64,000 nt of DNA from Palsa-504 sp963844625 (GTDB lineage: Bacteria > Actinomycetota > Actinomycetes > Streptosporangiales > Streptosporangiaceae), in assembly GCA_963844625.1 (NCBI GenBank), contig CAWJPF010000028.1, positions 1 through 64,000 on the forward strand. The letters are read 5' to 3'. Each line of letters begins with the position of its first letter. Positions within the stretch are counted from its first letter, which is position 1. Made by a program: the position numbers and the translations under genes. This document shows positions 16,142 to 25,837 of this stretch, piece after piece. The notes under the pieces are model-generated. The model worked only from the letters and a program-made list of their open reading frames with translations, was not told the origin of the DNA and made no database searches.

Positions 16142-16468
16142 TCACGTTGTCTTGGCCGACGTTAGGCGCTCGTAAGGATGCGGCCGCGGAACGAGAAGTT
16201 CTTCACCCTCTTCAGCGGGGCGGGCTCGAACGTCTTCGAGAGCGCCGCCATTCTCAGGGAGCTGGTCACCGCGCCGCACGAGCGCCGAGCGCTGCTCGCC
16301 AAACGTATGCACGACACCGAGCACGCCGGCAACGACACCACTAAGCCGGACGGACGGTGCGCGACGCCGGGGCCGAGGCGCCTGGCGGGCACGTCGTTCG
16401 GCCTCTGCTCTCGCGTGTATCTCCCTGATGTGGTTGGCGACAAGTTGTTGCGTGATGACCGGATGCAT
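16142..16468 (-). CDS. Small hypothetical protein, 108 aa
   Basis: ATG 16468 follows a strong GGAGGAGAT sequence, which decides the start over an upstream in-frame codon. It begins MHPVITQQLVANHIREIHARAEAERRAR, an amphipathic helix type common at the start of short actinobacterial proteins. A hydrophobic part near residues 45-60 and an acidic tail follow. No domain is recognised. Reading after about residue 60 is less protein-like and may be out of frame. Confidence 0.45.
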   Translation of the reverse strand: MHPVITQQLVANHIREIHARAEAERRARQAPRPRRRAPSVRLSGVVAGVLGVVHTFGEQRSALVRRGDQLPENGGALEDVRARPAEEGEELLVPRPHPYERLTSAKTT

Positions 16469-16843
16469 GATCTCCTCCTGGTGATTCCTGCGCGGACGGC
16501 CGGACAGCGGGCGACGTGCGAGGGTCAATCGGGATCGAGGTGGCGTACCGAGATCAGGAACAGCCCGAGGTCGCGTACCTGGGTCAGCAACCCGTGCAGG
16601 GCGGCCTGATCAAACCCATGTACCGTCCTTCGGTTGTTGGTCCGTGGATCTGTACGCTACGAATCCGGGACAGGATCAGCGTCACCCGAAGGTGCCCATG
16701 CGGGTGGAATCTTTCCGCCGACGGCGCCGGCACGATAGTGCCGCGCGGATCAGTTCCCGGAATTCACGGCGGGCGGCTCACGGCTAGCATGGGTTCGGGG
16801 AGCGACGCAAGATCGCTGGAGGTGCCGACCGTGCAGGTTGCCG
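16469..16843. other. Divergent intergenic region
   Basis: It lies between the divergent starts at 16468 and 16844. It must contain both promoters. I found no clear inverted repeat or operator. Confidence 0.4.
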
Positions 16844-19636
16844 ATGGGTGAGTCGGCCGCAGCCGGGGCAGCAACCTCGGGGCGCGATGCCCTGCTGGCC
16901 ACCAAGCTGAACGTGCCTGGGTTGCGGCCAGATCTGGTGCCGCGCCCGCGACTGGCGCAGCGGCTCGATGAGGGTGGGGGACCAGGGCTGGTCCTGGTCT
17001 GTGCGCCGGCTGGGTACGGCAAGACTGTCGTGCTGGCCGAGTGGGTCCGGCGCGGCCGGGATCCAGTGGCCTGGCTTTCGCTAGATGCTGGCGACAACGA
17101 CCCGGCCAGGTTCTGGCGGCATGCGGTGGCCGCGCTGGACCGAGTGCGGCCGGGGATCAGCGAGCGGATGGTCCCGCTGCTCGGCCCTCCCCCGCCATCG
17201 TCGTTCGAGCCGCTGGTGACTGCTCTGATCAACGAGGTAGCCGGCCAGCCTGACGCGGATGAGGCGCTGCTGGTCCTGGATGACTATCACGTGATCAGCT
17301 CGCAGCGGGTGCACGAATCGCTTGGGTTCCTGCTTGAGCACCGGCCGCCGGGGCTGCACCTGGCGCTGGCCAGCCGCAGCGACCCGCCATTGGCCCTGGC
17401 GCGGCTGCGGGCCCGCGGGCAGCTGATCGAGCTGCGCGCCGCGGAACTGCGGTTCACGCCCGGGGAAGCGGCGGCGTTGCTGCAGCAGATCGCGGCTGCG
17501 CCCGGCGGAGCGCGGCCCGGTGGGCCGCTGCCTGACGCGGTCGCCGCGGCGCTGGCCGCGCGCACCGAGGGCTGGGCGGCCGGGCTGCAGCTGGCCGGGC
17601 TGTCGCTACGTGCACAGACCGACGTCGACGGCTTCGTCACGGCGTTCACCGGCAGCCACCGCTACGTCCTGGACTTCCTGGCCGAAGAGGTGCTCGAGCG
17701 CCAGAGTGAGCAGGTGCGCACGTTCTTGCTGCAGACCTCTGTGCTGGAGCGGCTGTCGGGGGAGCTGTGCGACACGGTCACCGGGCGGCCTGGCAGCCAG
17801 GCACTGCTGGAACAGATCGAACGGGCGGGGCTGTTCTTGGTGCCGCTGGATGAGGTGCGCGGCTGGTGGCGCTACCACCACCTGTTCGCCGACCTGCTTC
17901 GAGCCCGCGTGCAAGCCGAACAGCCCGGCGGGGTTCCCGAACTGCACCGGAACGCGGCGGCCTGGTATGACGACCACGAAATGGCCGATGACGCAATACA
18001 GCACGCGGTGGCCGGCGGGGAGGTGGCCTGGGCCGCGCGGCTGATCGAGCAGCACTTCGACGAACTGTTCTACCTGCGCGGCGAGGGGATTACGGTTCAG
18101 CGGTGGCTTTCGGCGCTGCCAGTTGACCTGGTCCGGACCCGTCCCCGGTTGCTGTTGGCGCAGGCTTTCCTGGCATCCCACGGCGGCCGCATGGAGACGG
18201 TGGAGCCGTTGCTTGACGCGGCCGAGCAAGCGTACGCGGGTGCGGCCGAGGAGCCATTCGAGCCTACCGTCGGCCGGGCCGGCAGCATGCTCGTGAATGT
18301 CCCGGCGCTGATCGCGATCCGTCGTGGCTTCCTCGCCCAGCTTCGCGGTGACGCCGAGGAGACGGCGGCATTCGCCTCGCGGGCCCTAGCCGAGAGCAAG
18401 GAAGGCGAGTGGCTGCTGAACTCTACCGCCCGGGGATACCTGGCCATGGCCGAGCGGCTTCGTGGCCGGCTCGCGGAAGCTGAGCGCGCCTTCGCGTCCA
18501 GTATTGCTCGGGGGCAGGCGGCCGGCCAGCCCGCTTTGACCGGATGGCACCGCTACCAGCTCGCCCAGGTCCAGCGGGCTCTGGGCCGCCTGGACGCGGC
18601 CATCCAGACCTATGAGCAGGCGCTAAGAGCCACTGCAGTGCCCGGCCGGCCGCCAGCGCCGACCGTCGGTCTCGTGTATGTGGGCCTGGCCGAAGTGACC
18701 TACCAGCGAAACGAACTCGACAGGGCCCTCCGGTATGTCACTGAGGGCATTGCGCTAGAACGCCAGTTCCTCCCCGGGACATCGCCGACCGCAGGCTTGG
18801 TGACACTCGCGTGGATACGGCACGCCACCGGCGATCCGGCGGGAGCGCTAGAGGCGATCGGCGAAGCCGAGCATGCCTCGCCGACGACGGCTGGCCTGCT
18901 CAACCCGTTCCCGGCGCAGCGGGCACGGCTGCTGCTAGCCCAGGGCGAGGTGGCCGCAGCCGCGCGGTGGACGCATGAGACCGGCCTGCACGCCGACGAT
19001 GAGCCGTGCTACCCGCGCGAGCCGGGATACCTGGTGCTGGCCCGGGTGCTGCTGGCCCAGCAACGGCCTGCCGAGGCGCTCGCACTGCTGGACCGGCTGC
19101 ACGCCGCGGCGGTCGCCCAGAGCCGGGTCGGCAGCGTGATCGAGGCTGGTGCGCTGCGGGCGCTGGCGCTGGCCGCCTGCGGCCAGGATGCCGACGCGGT
19201 GAATGCCCTCGCCGACGTGCTCACGCTGGCCTGCCCGCAGGGCTATGTCCGGGTCTTCGCCGACGAGGGCCCGCCGATGGCCGCGCTGCTGGCCCGGCTG
19301 ATCGCAGCCCGGCGGTCCGGCGGGGCGGTTGCGGAGGTCCCGCTCGGCTGCCTGGCACGGCTCCAGCGTGCCTTTGACGTCGGGCACACTGGACCGGGCT
19401 CCCGGTCCGGTACCGCCCCCGCGGCGGTGCCGGGCCTGGTCGAGCAGCTGACCGGCCGCGAGTTGGAGGTACTGGGGATGCTGGCAGCAGGAAAGTCGAA
19501 CCAGGCCATCGCAGATCAGCTCGTCGTCACCCTCGATACCGTAAAGAAGCATGTTAGCCACCTGCTGGGCAAGCTGGGCGCGGCCAACCGCACCGAGGCC
19601 GTCACCCGGGCGCGGGAACTAGGGCTGATTCCTTAG
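16844..19636 (+). CDS. LuxR-family ATP-binding regulator (MalT-like LAL), 930 aa
   Basis: The layout follows MalT: an N-terminal signal-sensing ATPase with Walker A APAGYGKT at about residues 54-61 and Walker B LLVLDDYH near 146-153, a long TPR-like helical middle (about 400-830), and a C-terminal LuxR HTH (LTGRELEVLGMLAAGKSNQAI, then TVKKHVSHLLGKLGA). Such proteins bind ATP and an inducer, oligomerise and activate promoters. ATG 16844 is chosen because the GTG at 16831 runs straight into a stop; TTG 16838 is also possible. A decayed second copy of the HTH end lies downstream. Confidence 0.88.
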   Translation: MGESAAAGAATSGRDALLATKLNVPGLRPDLVPRPRLAQRLDEGGGPGLVLVCAPAGYGKTVVLAEWVRRGRDPVAWLSLDAGDNDPARFWRHAVAALDRVRPGISERMVPLLGPPPPSSFEPLVTALINEVAGQPDADEALLVLDDYHVISSQRVHESLGFLLEHRPPGLHLALASRSDPPLALARLRARGQLIELRAAELRFTPGEAAALLQQIAAAPGGARPGGPLPDAVAAALAARTEGWAAGLQLAGLSLRAQTDVDGFVTAFTGSHRYVLDFLAEEVLERQSEQVRTFLLQTSVLERLSGELCDTVTGRPGSQALLEQIERAGLFLVPLDEVRGWWRYHHLFADLLRARVQAEQPGGVPELHRNAAAWYDDHEMADDAIQHAVAGGEVAWAARLIEQHFDELFYLRGEGITVQRWLSALPVDLVRTRPRLLLAQAFLASHGGRMETVEPLLDAAEQAYAGAAEEPFEPTVGRAGSMLVNVPALIAIRRGFLAQLRGDAEETAAFASRALAESKEGEWLLNSTARGYLAMAERLRGRLAEAERAFASSIARGQAAGQPALTGWHRYQLAQVQRALGRLDAAIQTYEQALRATAVPGRPPAPTVGLVYVGLAEVTYQRNELDRALRYVTEGIALERQFLPGTSPTAGLVTLAWIRHATGDPAGALEAIGEAEHASPTTAGLLNPFPAQRARLLLAQGEVAAAARWTHETGLHADDEPCYPREPGYLVLARVLLAQQRPAEALALLDRLHAAAVAQSRVGSVIEAGALRALALAACGQDADAVNALADVLTLACPQGYVRVFADEGPPMAALLARLIAARRSGGAVAEVPLGCLARLQRAFDVGHTGPGSRSGTAPAAVPGLVEQLTGRELEVLGMLAAGKSNQAIADQLVVTLDTVKKHVSHLLGKLGAANRTEAVTRARELGLIP

Positions 19637-19701
19637 CCGGGGCCAGATACGCACGGCTCCTCCGGCCGGATCTCACCCAGGTCGTCGACATGATCGCGCC
19701 G

Positions 19702-19797
19702 TTGCGGCACATCAGCCACGTGCTGGGCAAGCTCGGCGTTGCCGACCGTACCGAGGCTGTCGACGGCCCCGGCCAGCCGGGTCTGATCCCTCAAAGC
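19702..19797 (+). pseudogene. Duplicate LuxR HTH C-terminus remnant
   Basis: Some 70 bp after the LAL stop the text HISHVLGKLGVADRTEAV, then GLIPQ, closely repeats the LAL's own ending (HVSHLLGKLGAANRTEAV ... GLIP). No upstream domains exist. It is either the tail of a former tandem paralogue or a duplication of the LAL's 3' end. Confidence 0.6.
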
Positions 19798-20028
19798 GGA
19801 ATCCGCTGCGCGCTGTCGGCACTTTCGTGCCGCGGCCCGGCGCCGGAGACTCCACCCGCTATGTCCACTTCCGGGTGACGCCCGCCATATCTCCGCCTCG
19901 TAACGTCCTGTCTGTCCGAATACCCGAGGAGGCACGATGCGAAGTTCAGTCGCGCGGGCAAGCGGTGCTGTCGGGGTCCAGTTCGTTCCGCAGCTCATCG
20001 AGCACGGGCACATGGTGACCGGGACGCG

Positions 20029-20235
20029 CTGCTCGCCAGTGAACTGCCGTTCATCATTGGGTGTCTGCTGATCGCGTCGACCGTGCTCGCGCTTGTCGAC
20101 GGCGACCTCGACTCGCCAGGCGGCGCCGTCGGCGCCGTTGTCGCGCTGCTCACGCTGGCCGGCCTCATGGTCGTGGTGGGCCACGCCATGCGCGCGCACG
20201 CGGCGTGGCACAACGCCGGCCGAGGCGGCCGTGGG
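20029..20235 (+). pseudogene. Membrane protein fragment
   Basis: The frame reads LLASELPFIIGCLLIASTVLALVDGD, then AVVALLTLAGLMVVVGHAMRAHAAW, two hydrophobic helices with protein-like loops. No start or conserved end exists and the frame degenerates after about 20235. The family is unknown. It is followed by an IS110 fragment, so the region is a scrapyard. Confidence 0.4.
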
Positions 20236-20325
20236 GCCGCATCCTGCGCTCCCCGTTCTTCCCGGGCCGGCTCGACGTGGTCCGGGTGCGCGGCCTTGCC
20301 TACGGCGAAGATCGCGGATGAGGGG

Positions 20326-20430
20326 CACGAGCAAGTCCTGGACCGGGTGGCCGCGGTCGACGTGGCCAAGACGTCGGGGATGGTCTGCACCCGGGTGCCG
20401 CGCCCCTCCCGGCCGGGCAAACGGCGCAAG
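20326..20430 (+). pseudogene. IS110-family transposase N-terminal fragment
   Basis: The text EQVLDRVAAVDVAKTSGMVC, then TRVPRPSRPGKRR matches the start of IS110/IS117-type DEDD transposases, including the first catalytic Asp (AVDVAK). It breaks off about 20 bp before the end of the MFS gene. It differs clearly from the intact IS110 protein at 60.0-61.3 kb, so the two are separate insertions. Confidence 0.65.
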
Positions 20431-20451
20431 ATGCGTCCTGCTGCCAGCCGG

Positions 20452-22008
20452 TCACGACTCCTTGGCCGTCGGCGGGCGGGAACTGGGCCGCGGATTGGGA
20501 GACGCGGCCAGCGGGGTCCCGGCCACCGCGCAGTGTCGTTGGAGGGACGGCGGGAGATCCTCCGCTACTGGCTCACCGTCCGCAGCTGGCCGGTTCAGCG
20601 CGTCATCGCCGATCGTGGTCCAGGCGAGCAGCGCGGCCGCGAAAGACGTTCCAGCGGCGATGGTCATCGCGACCGGGAAGCCAGCTGCCATTCGGGCCGG
20701 GTTTTCGAAGGCGGCGCCGGAAAGCCCCGCGGCGAGGGGGAGAGCCGCAACCGCGACCATCTGGCCGAGGCGCGAAAAAGCGTTGTTAACGGCGGACGCG
20801 ATCCCGGAATGCCGTGAACCGACGCTCGCGAGCACCGTGGCGGTGATAGGAGTGATCAGCGCGGCGAGACCGACCCCGAACACCGCCAGCGAGGGCAGTA
20901 TGCCAGTCAGGTATCCGTCGCCGACGTGGATCTGTGCCATCAGCAGCAGTCCCGCGCCGGTCAGGACGGCCCCGATCGCCAGCGGGATCCGGGGGCCGAT
21001 GCGCTGGGCGATCGCTCCTGACGGGCGAGACAGGATCAGCATCAGCGCGGTGATTGGCAGTGTGGCGGCACCCGCTTGAAGTGGTGTGTAGCCGAGTGTG
21101 ATCTGCAGGAATGCGACGAAGAGGAAGATGACGCCGCCGAGCGCCGCATAGGCCACCAGCGCGAGCACCGTGGCGCTGGCGAACTGGCGGGAGCGGAACA
21201 ACTCCAGCGGAAGCATCGGGTGGCTACTGCGCGGCTCAACGGCGGCAAAGGTGCCGGCGGCGGCCAGGCTGATCGCCGCGGCGGTGATCACCGCTGGTGT
21301 CAGGCCCCCGGCGGCCTGGATGAGCGCGAAGCACGCACCTGCGATGGCCAGCATGGCGAGCGCGGCTCCGCGCAGATCGAGGCCACCCGCACGCGTGGGA
21401 TCACGGGTCTCTGGCACCCGGAGAATTGCGGCGATGATGACCAACGCCCCCAGCGGCAGGTTGATCAGGAAAACCGCGCGCCATGACACCGCGTCGGTCA
21501 GGTAGCCGCCGACGGGAGGGCCGACCGCGGCCGCCGCCGCCGTCAGGCCCGCCCACGCGCCGATCGCCCGGAGGCGATCATCGGGATGAAAGACCGCGCC
21601 GATGATGGCAAGGCTCCCAGGGGTGAGAAGAGCCCCGCCAACCCCTTGAACGAACCGGGCGGCAACAAGCAGCTGAATCGTGGGGGCTGCCGCGCACAGC
21701 GCTGAGGCGGCTACGAAGACCGCCGTCCCCAAGATGAACACGCGGCGTCGGCCATAGATGTCGCTGAGCGAACCGGCTGCCAGGACAAGCGCCGCGAGCG
21801 TGAGCACGTAACCGTCCAGCGTCCACTGCAGCCCCGCGGCATCCGCGTGCAGATCACGGCCGATCACCGGCAACGCCACGTTGACGACCGTCGCCTCCAG
21901 CAGCACCATCGCCTCACCCAGCACCGCAACCGCCAGCACCCAGCGGCCGGCAGCCGAAGCCAGCCGCACCGAACCGGGCCCGCCGCCGTCATTCCCCACT
22001 AACTGCAC
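20452..22008 (-). CDS. DHA2-family MFS multidrug exporter, 518 aa
   Basis: About 14 hydrophobic helices are present. The first half has ATVVNVALPVIGRDLHAD near residues 38-55 and LTLAALVLAAGSLSDIYGRRRVF, the motif A of EmrB/QacA proteins. GPPVGGYLTDAVSWRAVFLIN carries the antiporter motif C region. The last roughly 30 residues are hydrophilic. It should be a proton-driven drug exporter of the cytoplasmic membrane. A MarR-type regulator (22406) nearby is a typical partner. Confidence 0.88.
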   Translation of the reverse strand: MQLVGNDGGGPGSVRLASAAGRWVLAVAVLGEAMVLLEATVVNVALPVIGRDLHADAAGLQWTLDGYVLTLAALVLAAGSLSDIYGRRRVFILGTAVFVAASALCAAAPTIQLLVAARFVQGVGGALLTPGSLAIIGAVFHPDDRLRAIGAWAGLTAAAAAVGPPVGGYLTDAVSWRAVFLINLPLGALVIIAAILRVPETRDPTRAGGLDLRGAALAMLAIAGACFALIQAAGGLTPAVITAAAISLAAAGTFAAVEPRSSHPMLPLELFRSRQFASATVLALVAYAALGGVIFLFVAFLQITLGYTPLQAGAATLPITALMLILSRPSGAIAQRIGPRIPLAIGAVLTGAGLLLMAQIHVGDGYLTGILPSLAVFGVGLAALITPITATVLASVGSRHSGIASAVNNAFSRLGQMVAVAALPLAAGLSGAAFENPARMAAGFPVAMTIAAGTSFAAALLAWTTIGDDALNRPAADGEPVAEDLPPSLQRHCAVAGTPLAASPNPRPSSRPPTAKES

Positions 22009-22087
22009 CCTTCCTGGCGCTCCTCGCTACCGTAACGCCCCCGAAGGCCGCCGATTACGGGCCCGGTCACGAGGAGAAGGTGATAGC

Positions 22088-22453
22088 TCAGCCGAGCCAC
22101 GGCGGGCTGAACGCGCCGAGCTGGTTCATGATCGCGGCGATGTCGTCTGCGGCCCACTCTTCGCTGATGCGGCCGTCGCGGATGCGGTAAATATCGACGG
22201 CGTTCCACTGGATCGCGGTGCCGCTGGCCGGGACGCCGAGCAGGTCGCCCTTCTGCGTGGCCTTGACGACGAGGCGGACCATGACGAGGTCGTTCTCGGC
22301 GGTGACGTCCTGCTCGGCGGCGTACAGGTCGGGTAGCGCGCCGATGAAGGCGCTGAGCAGGCAGCTCACATTCCCGGCTCCGGCGATGTCGCCGAGGATG
22401 CCGCCGTGCCAGATGACGTCGTTGGTGACGTGACCCAGGGAACCAGGCGACAC
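22088..22453 (-). CDS. SnoaL-like/NTF2-fold protein, N-terminally shortened, 121 aa
   Basis: The text VTNDVIWHGG, then LPDLYAAEQDVTAENDLVMVRLVVKATQKGDLLGVPASG and VDIYRIRDGRISEEWAADD follows the SnoaL-type ester cyclase family. The usual first helices (about 25-30 residues before the VTND block) are missing, and the 5' end overlaps the start of the oppositely oriented MarR gene. Either the start lies upstream in a lost segment or the gene is truncated. The 3' end is 80 bp upstream of the MFS start on the same strand. Confidence 0.65.
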   Translation of the reverse strand: MSPGSLGHVTNDVIWHGGILGDIAGAGNVSCLLSAFIGALPDLYAAEQDVTAENDLVMVRLVVKATQKGDLLGVPASGTAIQWNAVDIYRIRDGRISEEWAADDIAAIMNQLGAFSPPWLG

Positions 22454-22942
22454 GATCCGGCTGACCCGACTCTCCCGCTGGACCCCGACGAGGAGGCGGC
22501 GTGGCGCGCGCTGGCCCGCGCCGTCATCGTCGTGCCCCGGGTGCTCGACGCGGACCTGATCGAAGGCGTCGGCCTCAACCTGGCCGAATACATTGCGCTG
22601 GTGGAGCTGTCCGAGGCACCGGGCCGGGCGATGCGCATGAACGAGCTGGCGACGCTGACGGACCTGTCCCGCAGTGGCCTGTCGCGCTTGATCGAACGGC
22701 TGGTCCGGCAGGGACTGGTCAGCCGCGAACCGTTCGCCGACGACGGGCGCGGCCGGGTGGCGCAGCTAACCGAGGCCGGGTTGCGCCGCCCGGAACAGGC
22801 CTACCCGCACGCCTTGGCCAGCGTCCGAAGAAACGTCATGAAGCACCTGGCATGCCTCGATCTGCCCGCGTTCGCGCAAGCTGTCGGAAGGCTCGCCCCG
22901 GATGACGCTTACGCACCGGCGCGACGGACGGCACGGTCCTGA
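22406..22942 (+). CDS. MarR-family transcriptional regulator, 178 aa (start uncertain)
   Basis: The winged helix is clear: LNLAEYIALVELSEAPGRAMRMNELATLTDLSRSGLSRLIERLVRQGLVSRE at about residues 58-110, then the DDGRG(R)VAQLTEAG wing. MarR dimers bind palindromes and repress exporters or catabolic genes. The first 20 residues are antisense to the SnoaL-like gene and not family-like, so the true start may be lower or the original 5' end lost. It lies near the drug exporter but on the other strand. Confidence 0.75.
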   Translation: MPDDVVGDVTQGTRRHDPADPTLPLDPDEEAAWRALARAVIVVPRVLDADLIEGVGLNLAEYIALVELSEAPGRAMRMNELATLTDLSRSGLSRLIERLVRQGLVSREPFADDGRGRVAQLTEAGLRRPEQAYPHALASVRRNVMKHLACLDLPAFAQAVGRLAPDDAYAPARRTARS

Positions 22943-23074
22943 CCCCCGGCAATCCGATCGCGATCCGCCCCGTTACAGCCACGCGCTGTACCCGAAGAGC
23001 TCGTCTCACTGATTCCGGCTCATTACGGCCCTGGGTCTCGTTAGTGCCGGCCTTGGAGGTGCCCGGAGTGCAGC

Positions 23075-25837
23075 TCAGGACACTTCTCGCTGCGCCCGGT
23101 CCGGTCCTGGCCGGGAGATGGCGAGTACGCACATGTCGTCGAGCTGGGGTTCGGCGGCGAGGGATGCGATCAGTTCGTCGCAGAGGCTGCCGAGCGGCGC
23201 GCCGGGCTGCCATGCCTGCAATTGTTCGGCGACACGGGTTATGCCTTCCTGGAGGTCTTCGCCGCGCCGCTCGATCAGCCCGTCGGTGTACATGAGCATG
23301 ATGTCGCCGGCGTCGAATCCCGTCTGGCCCTGGGTGTACTGCGGGAAGTCGTGGTCGCCCGGGAGGCACAGGGCTGGCCCCTCCGCGGGTGGGGGGATCT
23401 CCACTGTCCCGGTCTTGGCGCGGCGGATCAGGATCGGCGGGTGGCCCGCGGTGGCGTAGGTGACCACCGACAGGTCGGGCTCGATGATCGCAGCCGCCGC
23501 GGTGGCGAACTTCCCGCTGGTGGCCCAGTCGGTGACGCGCGCTAGTTCTTCAAGGAGGCTGGCGGGCTGGTAACCGGCGATGGCCAGGGTACGCCCGGCG
23601 TTACGTAGCTGTGTCATGTCCTCGGCGGCGGTCAGGCCGTGTCCGATCACGTCGCCGACGGCCAGGTAGGCGCGCTGGCCCGGCAGGGCCATCGCGTCGT
23701 ACCAGTCCCCGCCGATCTGCCGGGTCGTTCCGGCCTGCCGGTAGCTGGCCCCGATCTCCAGGCCGGGAATCACCGCGGCCGCCGCTGGCATGATCGCGCG
23801 CTGCAGGACGGCGGCGATCGCGTGCTCATCGGCGTAGACGCGGGCACGGACCAGGGCCTGCGCGACGATGTCGGCGACGGCGGCGACGAAGGCGAGCTGC
23901 CCCGACTCGAACTGCTGAGGATGCCTCCACATCAGGGCGATCGCGCCGACGGGTGCCGTGCCCGCCCACAGCGGCCAGGTCAGCCAGCTCGATCCGTCCG
24001 CGGCGACCGCCGGGGTATCCGGGCCCGGATAGCGCTGTTCATACTCGGCGGGCGTCCGGATGATTACCGGGCGGCCGGTCCGGGCGGCATCGGTCGCGGA
24101 CGCGGGGACGTCCATCGGCAGGTCCGGGAACCGCCCGGGGATCTCCCCGGCGTAGCCGGCCGTGGTGATCCATACCAGCCGCCGGCCGTCCTGGCTGATG
24201 ACGCCGAGGCATAGCGCGTCGGCGCCGCCGGCGGCCGCGCAGAGGCAATCGGTCACTGCCTCGCCGATCGCCTCGGGGGTCAGCGCCGCGGCGAGCAGCC
24301 TGGTGAGGTCTGCAAGTGTCTCGACCCGCGCGTGCTCGCGCCGCCTGGCCTGCCAGAGCCGGGCCCGCTCCAGGGCACGGCTCGTCGTCTCGGCCATGGC
24401 GCGCAGATACTCGCGTTCCACCGGGGTCGCCTCACGCGGGCCGGCCCACCATACGCCGAGATAGCCAAGGACGCCGACCTCGGTGAGCAACGGAAGGGCG
24501 GCCATCGACCCGATCCCCGCGCCCGCCGCCTTCAGGTCGCTGAGGTACACGGGAGTGCGGTCCCGGACCGCGCGCGGTCCCGGCGCGTCGGAATCGGCCG
24601 TCCACTCCGCTGACATGACCGCCACCTGCGCGGCAGCACCGCCACCCGCGAGCGGCTCGAACCGGCGTCCGCCGGCGGCAAGCACGCTGATTACCACCTG
24701 CGCCGCGTCCAGCCGGGCGCGGACCGCGGCAGCCACCTGGTCACCGACGGAGCTGACCGTAGCGGCATCAGCGAGCACCGCGCCCAGCTCGGCGGCCTCC
24801 CGCCGGGCCTCCGCCATCGCTCGCTCCAGCCGTGCGCTGTCCCGGTCCTGCACCGCCGACATCCGGCCCGTGACTTCCTGAGCCAGCATCCAGCCGACCA
24901 ACAGGACCAGGGCGATGTAGGCCTGCGTCACCGCCACCGAAGCTGGAGACGGCAGCCCCAGATGAGCGAACTCGCCGTACCCGGCCGCCGTCATGTAGTT
25001 GGCCACCACCGCGAACGCCGCGCCAGTAAGAACCACGCCCAGGTCACGTAGCCGGAACGCCGCCCACGCCAGGACCGGCAAGAACAGCAGGCCGGCCACG
25101 TCGCCGAAGCGGAACGCCACGACGGAAAGCCCAGCCGTGAGCAGGACCACGAGCACCAGTTCGAGCCACCGTGAGGACACCAGTGCCCGCCGCTGCGCCC
25201 ACAGCAGCAACGGGCCGCCGATCACCAGCACCGCGATTCCGTCCCCCGCCCACCACTGCAGCACCAGCCCCGGCCACCAGCCGCCCTTGCTCACCCAGCT
25301 CGCAGTGGCCCCGACCAGCCCGCCCGCTAGCGGCCCGAGGACCGCGGCGCCCAGGACGAACCAGCCCAGACCGATGCGGGTCCCCAGGTCCGGCCGCCGT
25401 CCTCCGCACAACCAGCGGACGAACGACGCGCCGGTCACCGGCTCCACCGCGTTGGCCAGCGCCGCAGCCAGCGCCGCAGCCAGCGTCAGGTGATGCTGCA
25501 GATCGACACTGACCTCGCTGACCACGATCGCGGCGATCACCACCGGCCAGCGCCGCCGCGCCACCAGCAGCAGGGCCGCCACATCAACACCAGACGGGGG
25601 ATAACCGAACGCCAGACCGGAACTGAAATGGTGCCACCCCAGCTCCGCGCCCACCACGTACGCCCCGGCGACCAGCGCGAACAGGCCAGCCGCGCGCCCA
25701 GCCGCTGACCGGGACCAGCGCTCCAGATCCACCAGGACCGCCATTGCCCCACCGGGCACCCGGGCCGCGGCCAGCAAGAGACGCTGACCGGCCGGTTCCA
25801 GCCCCGGCAGTCCGGGAGAGGCAGAGCGTGTCACCAT
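23075..25837 (-). CDS. MASE1-GAF-GAF-SpoIIE-type PP2C phosphatase, 920 aa
   Basis: Residues about 45-330 hold eight or more hydrophobic helices with the MASE1-like FGYPPSGVDVAALLL block. A coiled region (VQDRDSARLERAMAEARREAAELGAVLADA) leads into two GAF domains at about 350-490 and 510-680. The C-terminal PP2C/SpoIIE domain has GGDWYDAMALP, GDVIGHGL and MYTDGLIE with its metal-binding Asp residues. It should sense a membrane or small-molecule signal and dephosphorylate an anti-sigma-factor antagonist or similar partner. No STAS or anti-sigma gene is adjacent. Confidence 0.9.
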   Translation of the reverse strand: MVTRSASPGLPGLEPAGQRLLLAAARVPGGAMAVLVDLERWSRSAAGRAAGLFALVAGAYVVGAELGWHHFSSGLAFGYPPSGVDVAALLLVARRRWPVVIAAIVVSEVSVDLQHHLTLAAALAAALANAVEPVTGASFVRWLCGGRRPDLGTRIGLGWFVLGAAVLGPLAGGLVGATASWVSKGGWWPGLVLQWWAGDGIAVLVIGGPLLLWAQRRALVSSRWLELVLVVLLTAGLSVVAFRFGDVAGLLFLPVLAWAAFRLRDLGVVLTGAAFAVVANYMTAAGYGEFAHLGLPSPASVAVTQAYIALVLLVGWMLAQEVTGRMSAVQDRDSARLERAMAEARREAAELGAVLADAATVSSVGDQVAAAVRARLDAAQVVISVLAAGGRRFEPLAGGGAAAQVAVMSAEWTADSDAPGPRAVRDRTPVYLSDLKAAGAGIGSMAALPLLTEVGVLGYLGVWWAGPREATPVEREYLRAMAETTSRALERARLWQARRREHARVETLADLTRLLAAALTPEAIGEAVTDCLCAAAGGADALCLGVISQDGRRLVWITTAGYAGEIPGRFPDLPMDVPASATDAARTGRPVIIRTPAEYEQRYPGPDTPAVAADGSSWLTWPLWAGTAPVGAIALMWRHPQQFESGQLAFVAAVADIVAQALVRARVYADEHAIAAVLQRAIMPAAAAVIPGLEIGASYRQAGTTRQIGGDWYDAMALPGQRAYLAVGDVIGHGLTAAEDMTQLRNAGRTLAIAGYQPASLLEELARVTDWATSGKFATAAAAIIEPDLSVVTYATAGHPPILIRRAKTGTVEIPPPAEGPALCLPGDHDFPQYTQGQTGFDAGDIMLMYTDGLIERRGEDLQEGITRVAEQLQAWQPGAPLGSLCDELIASLAAEPQLDDMCVLAISRPGPDRAQREVS

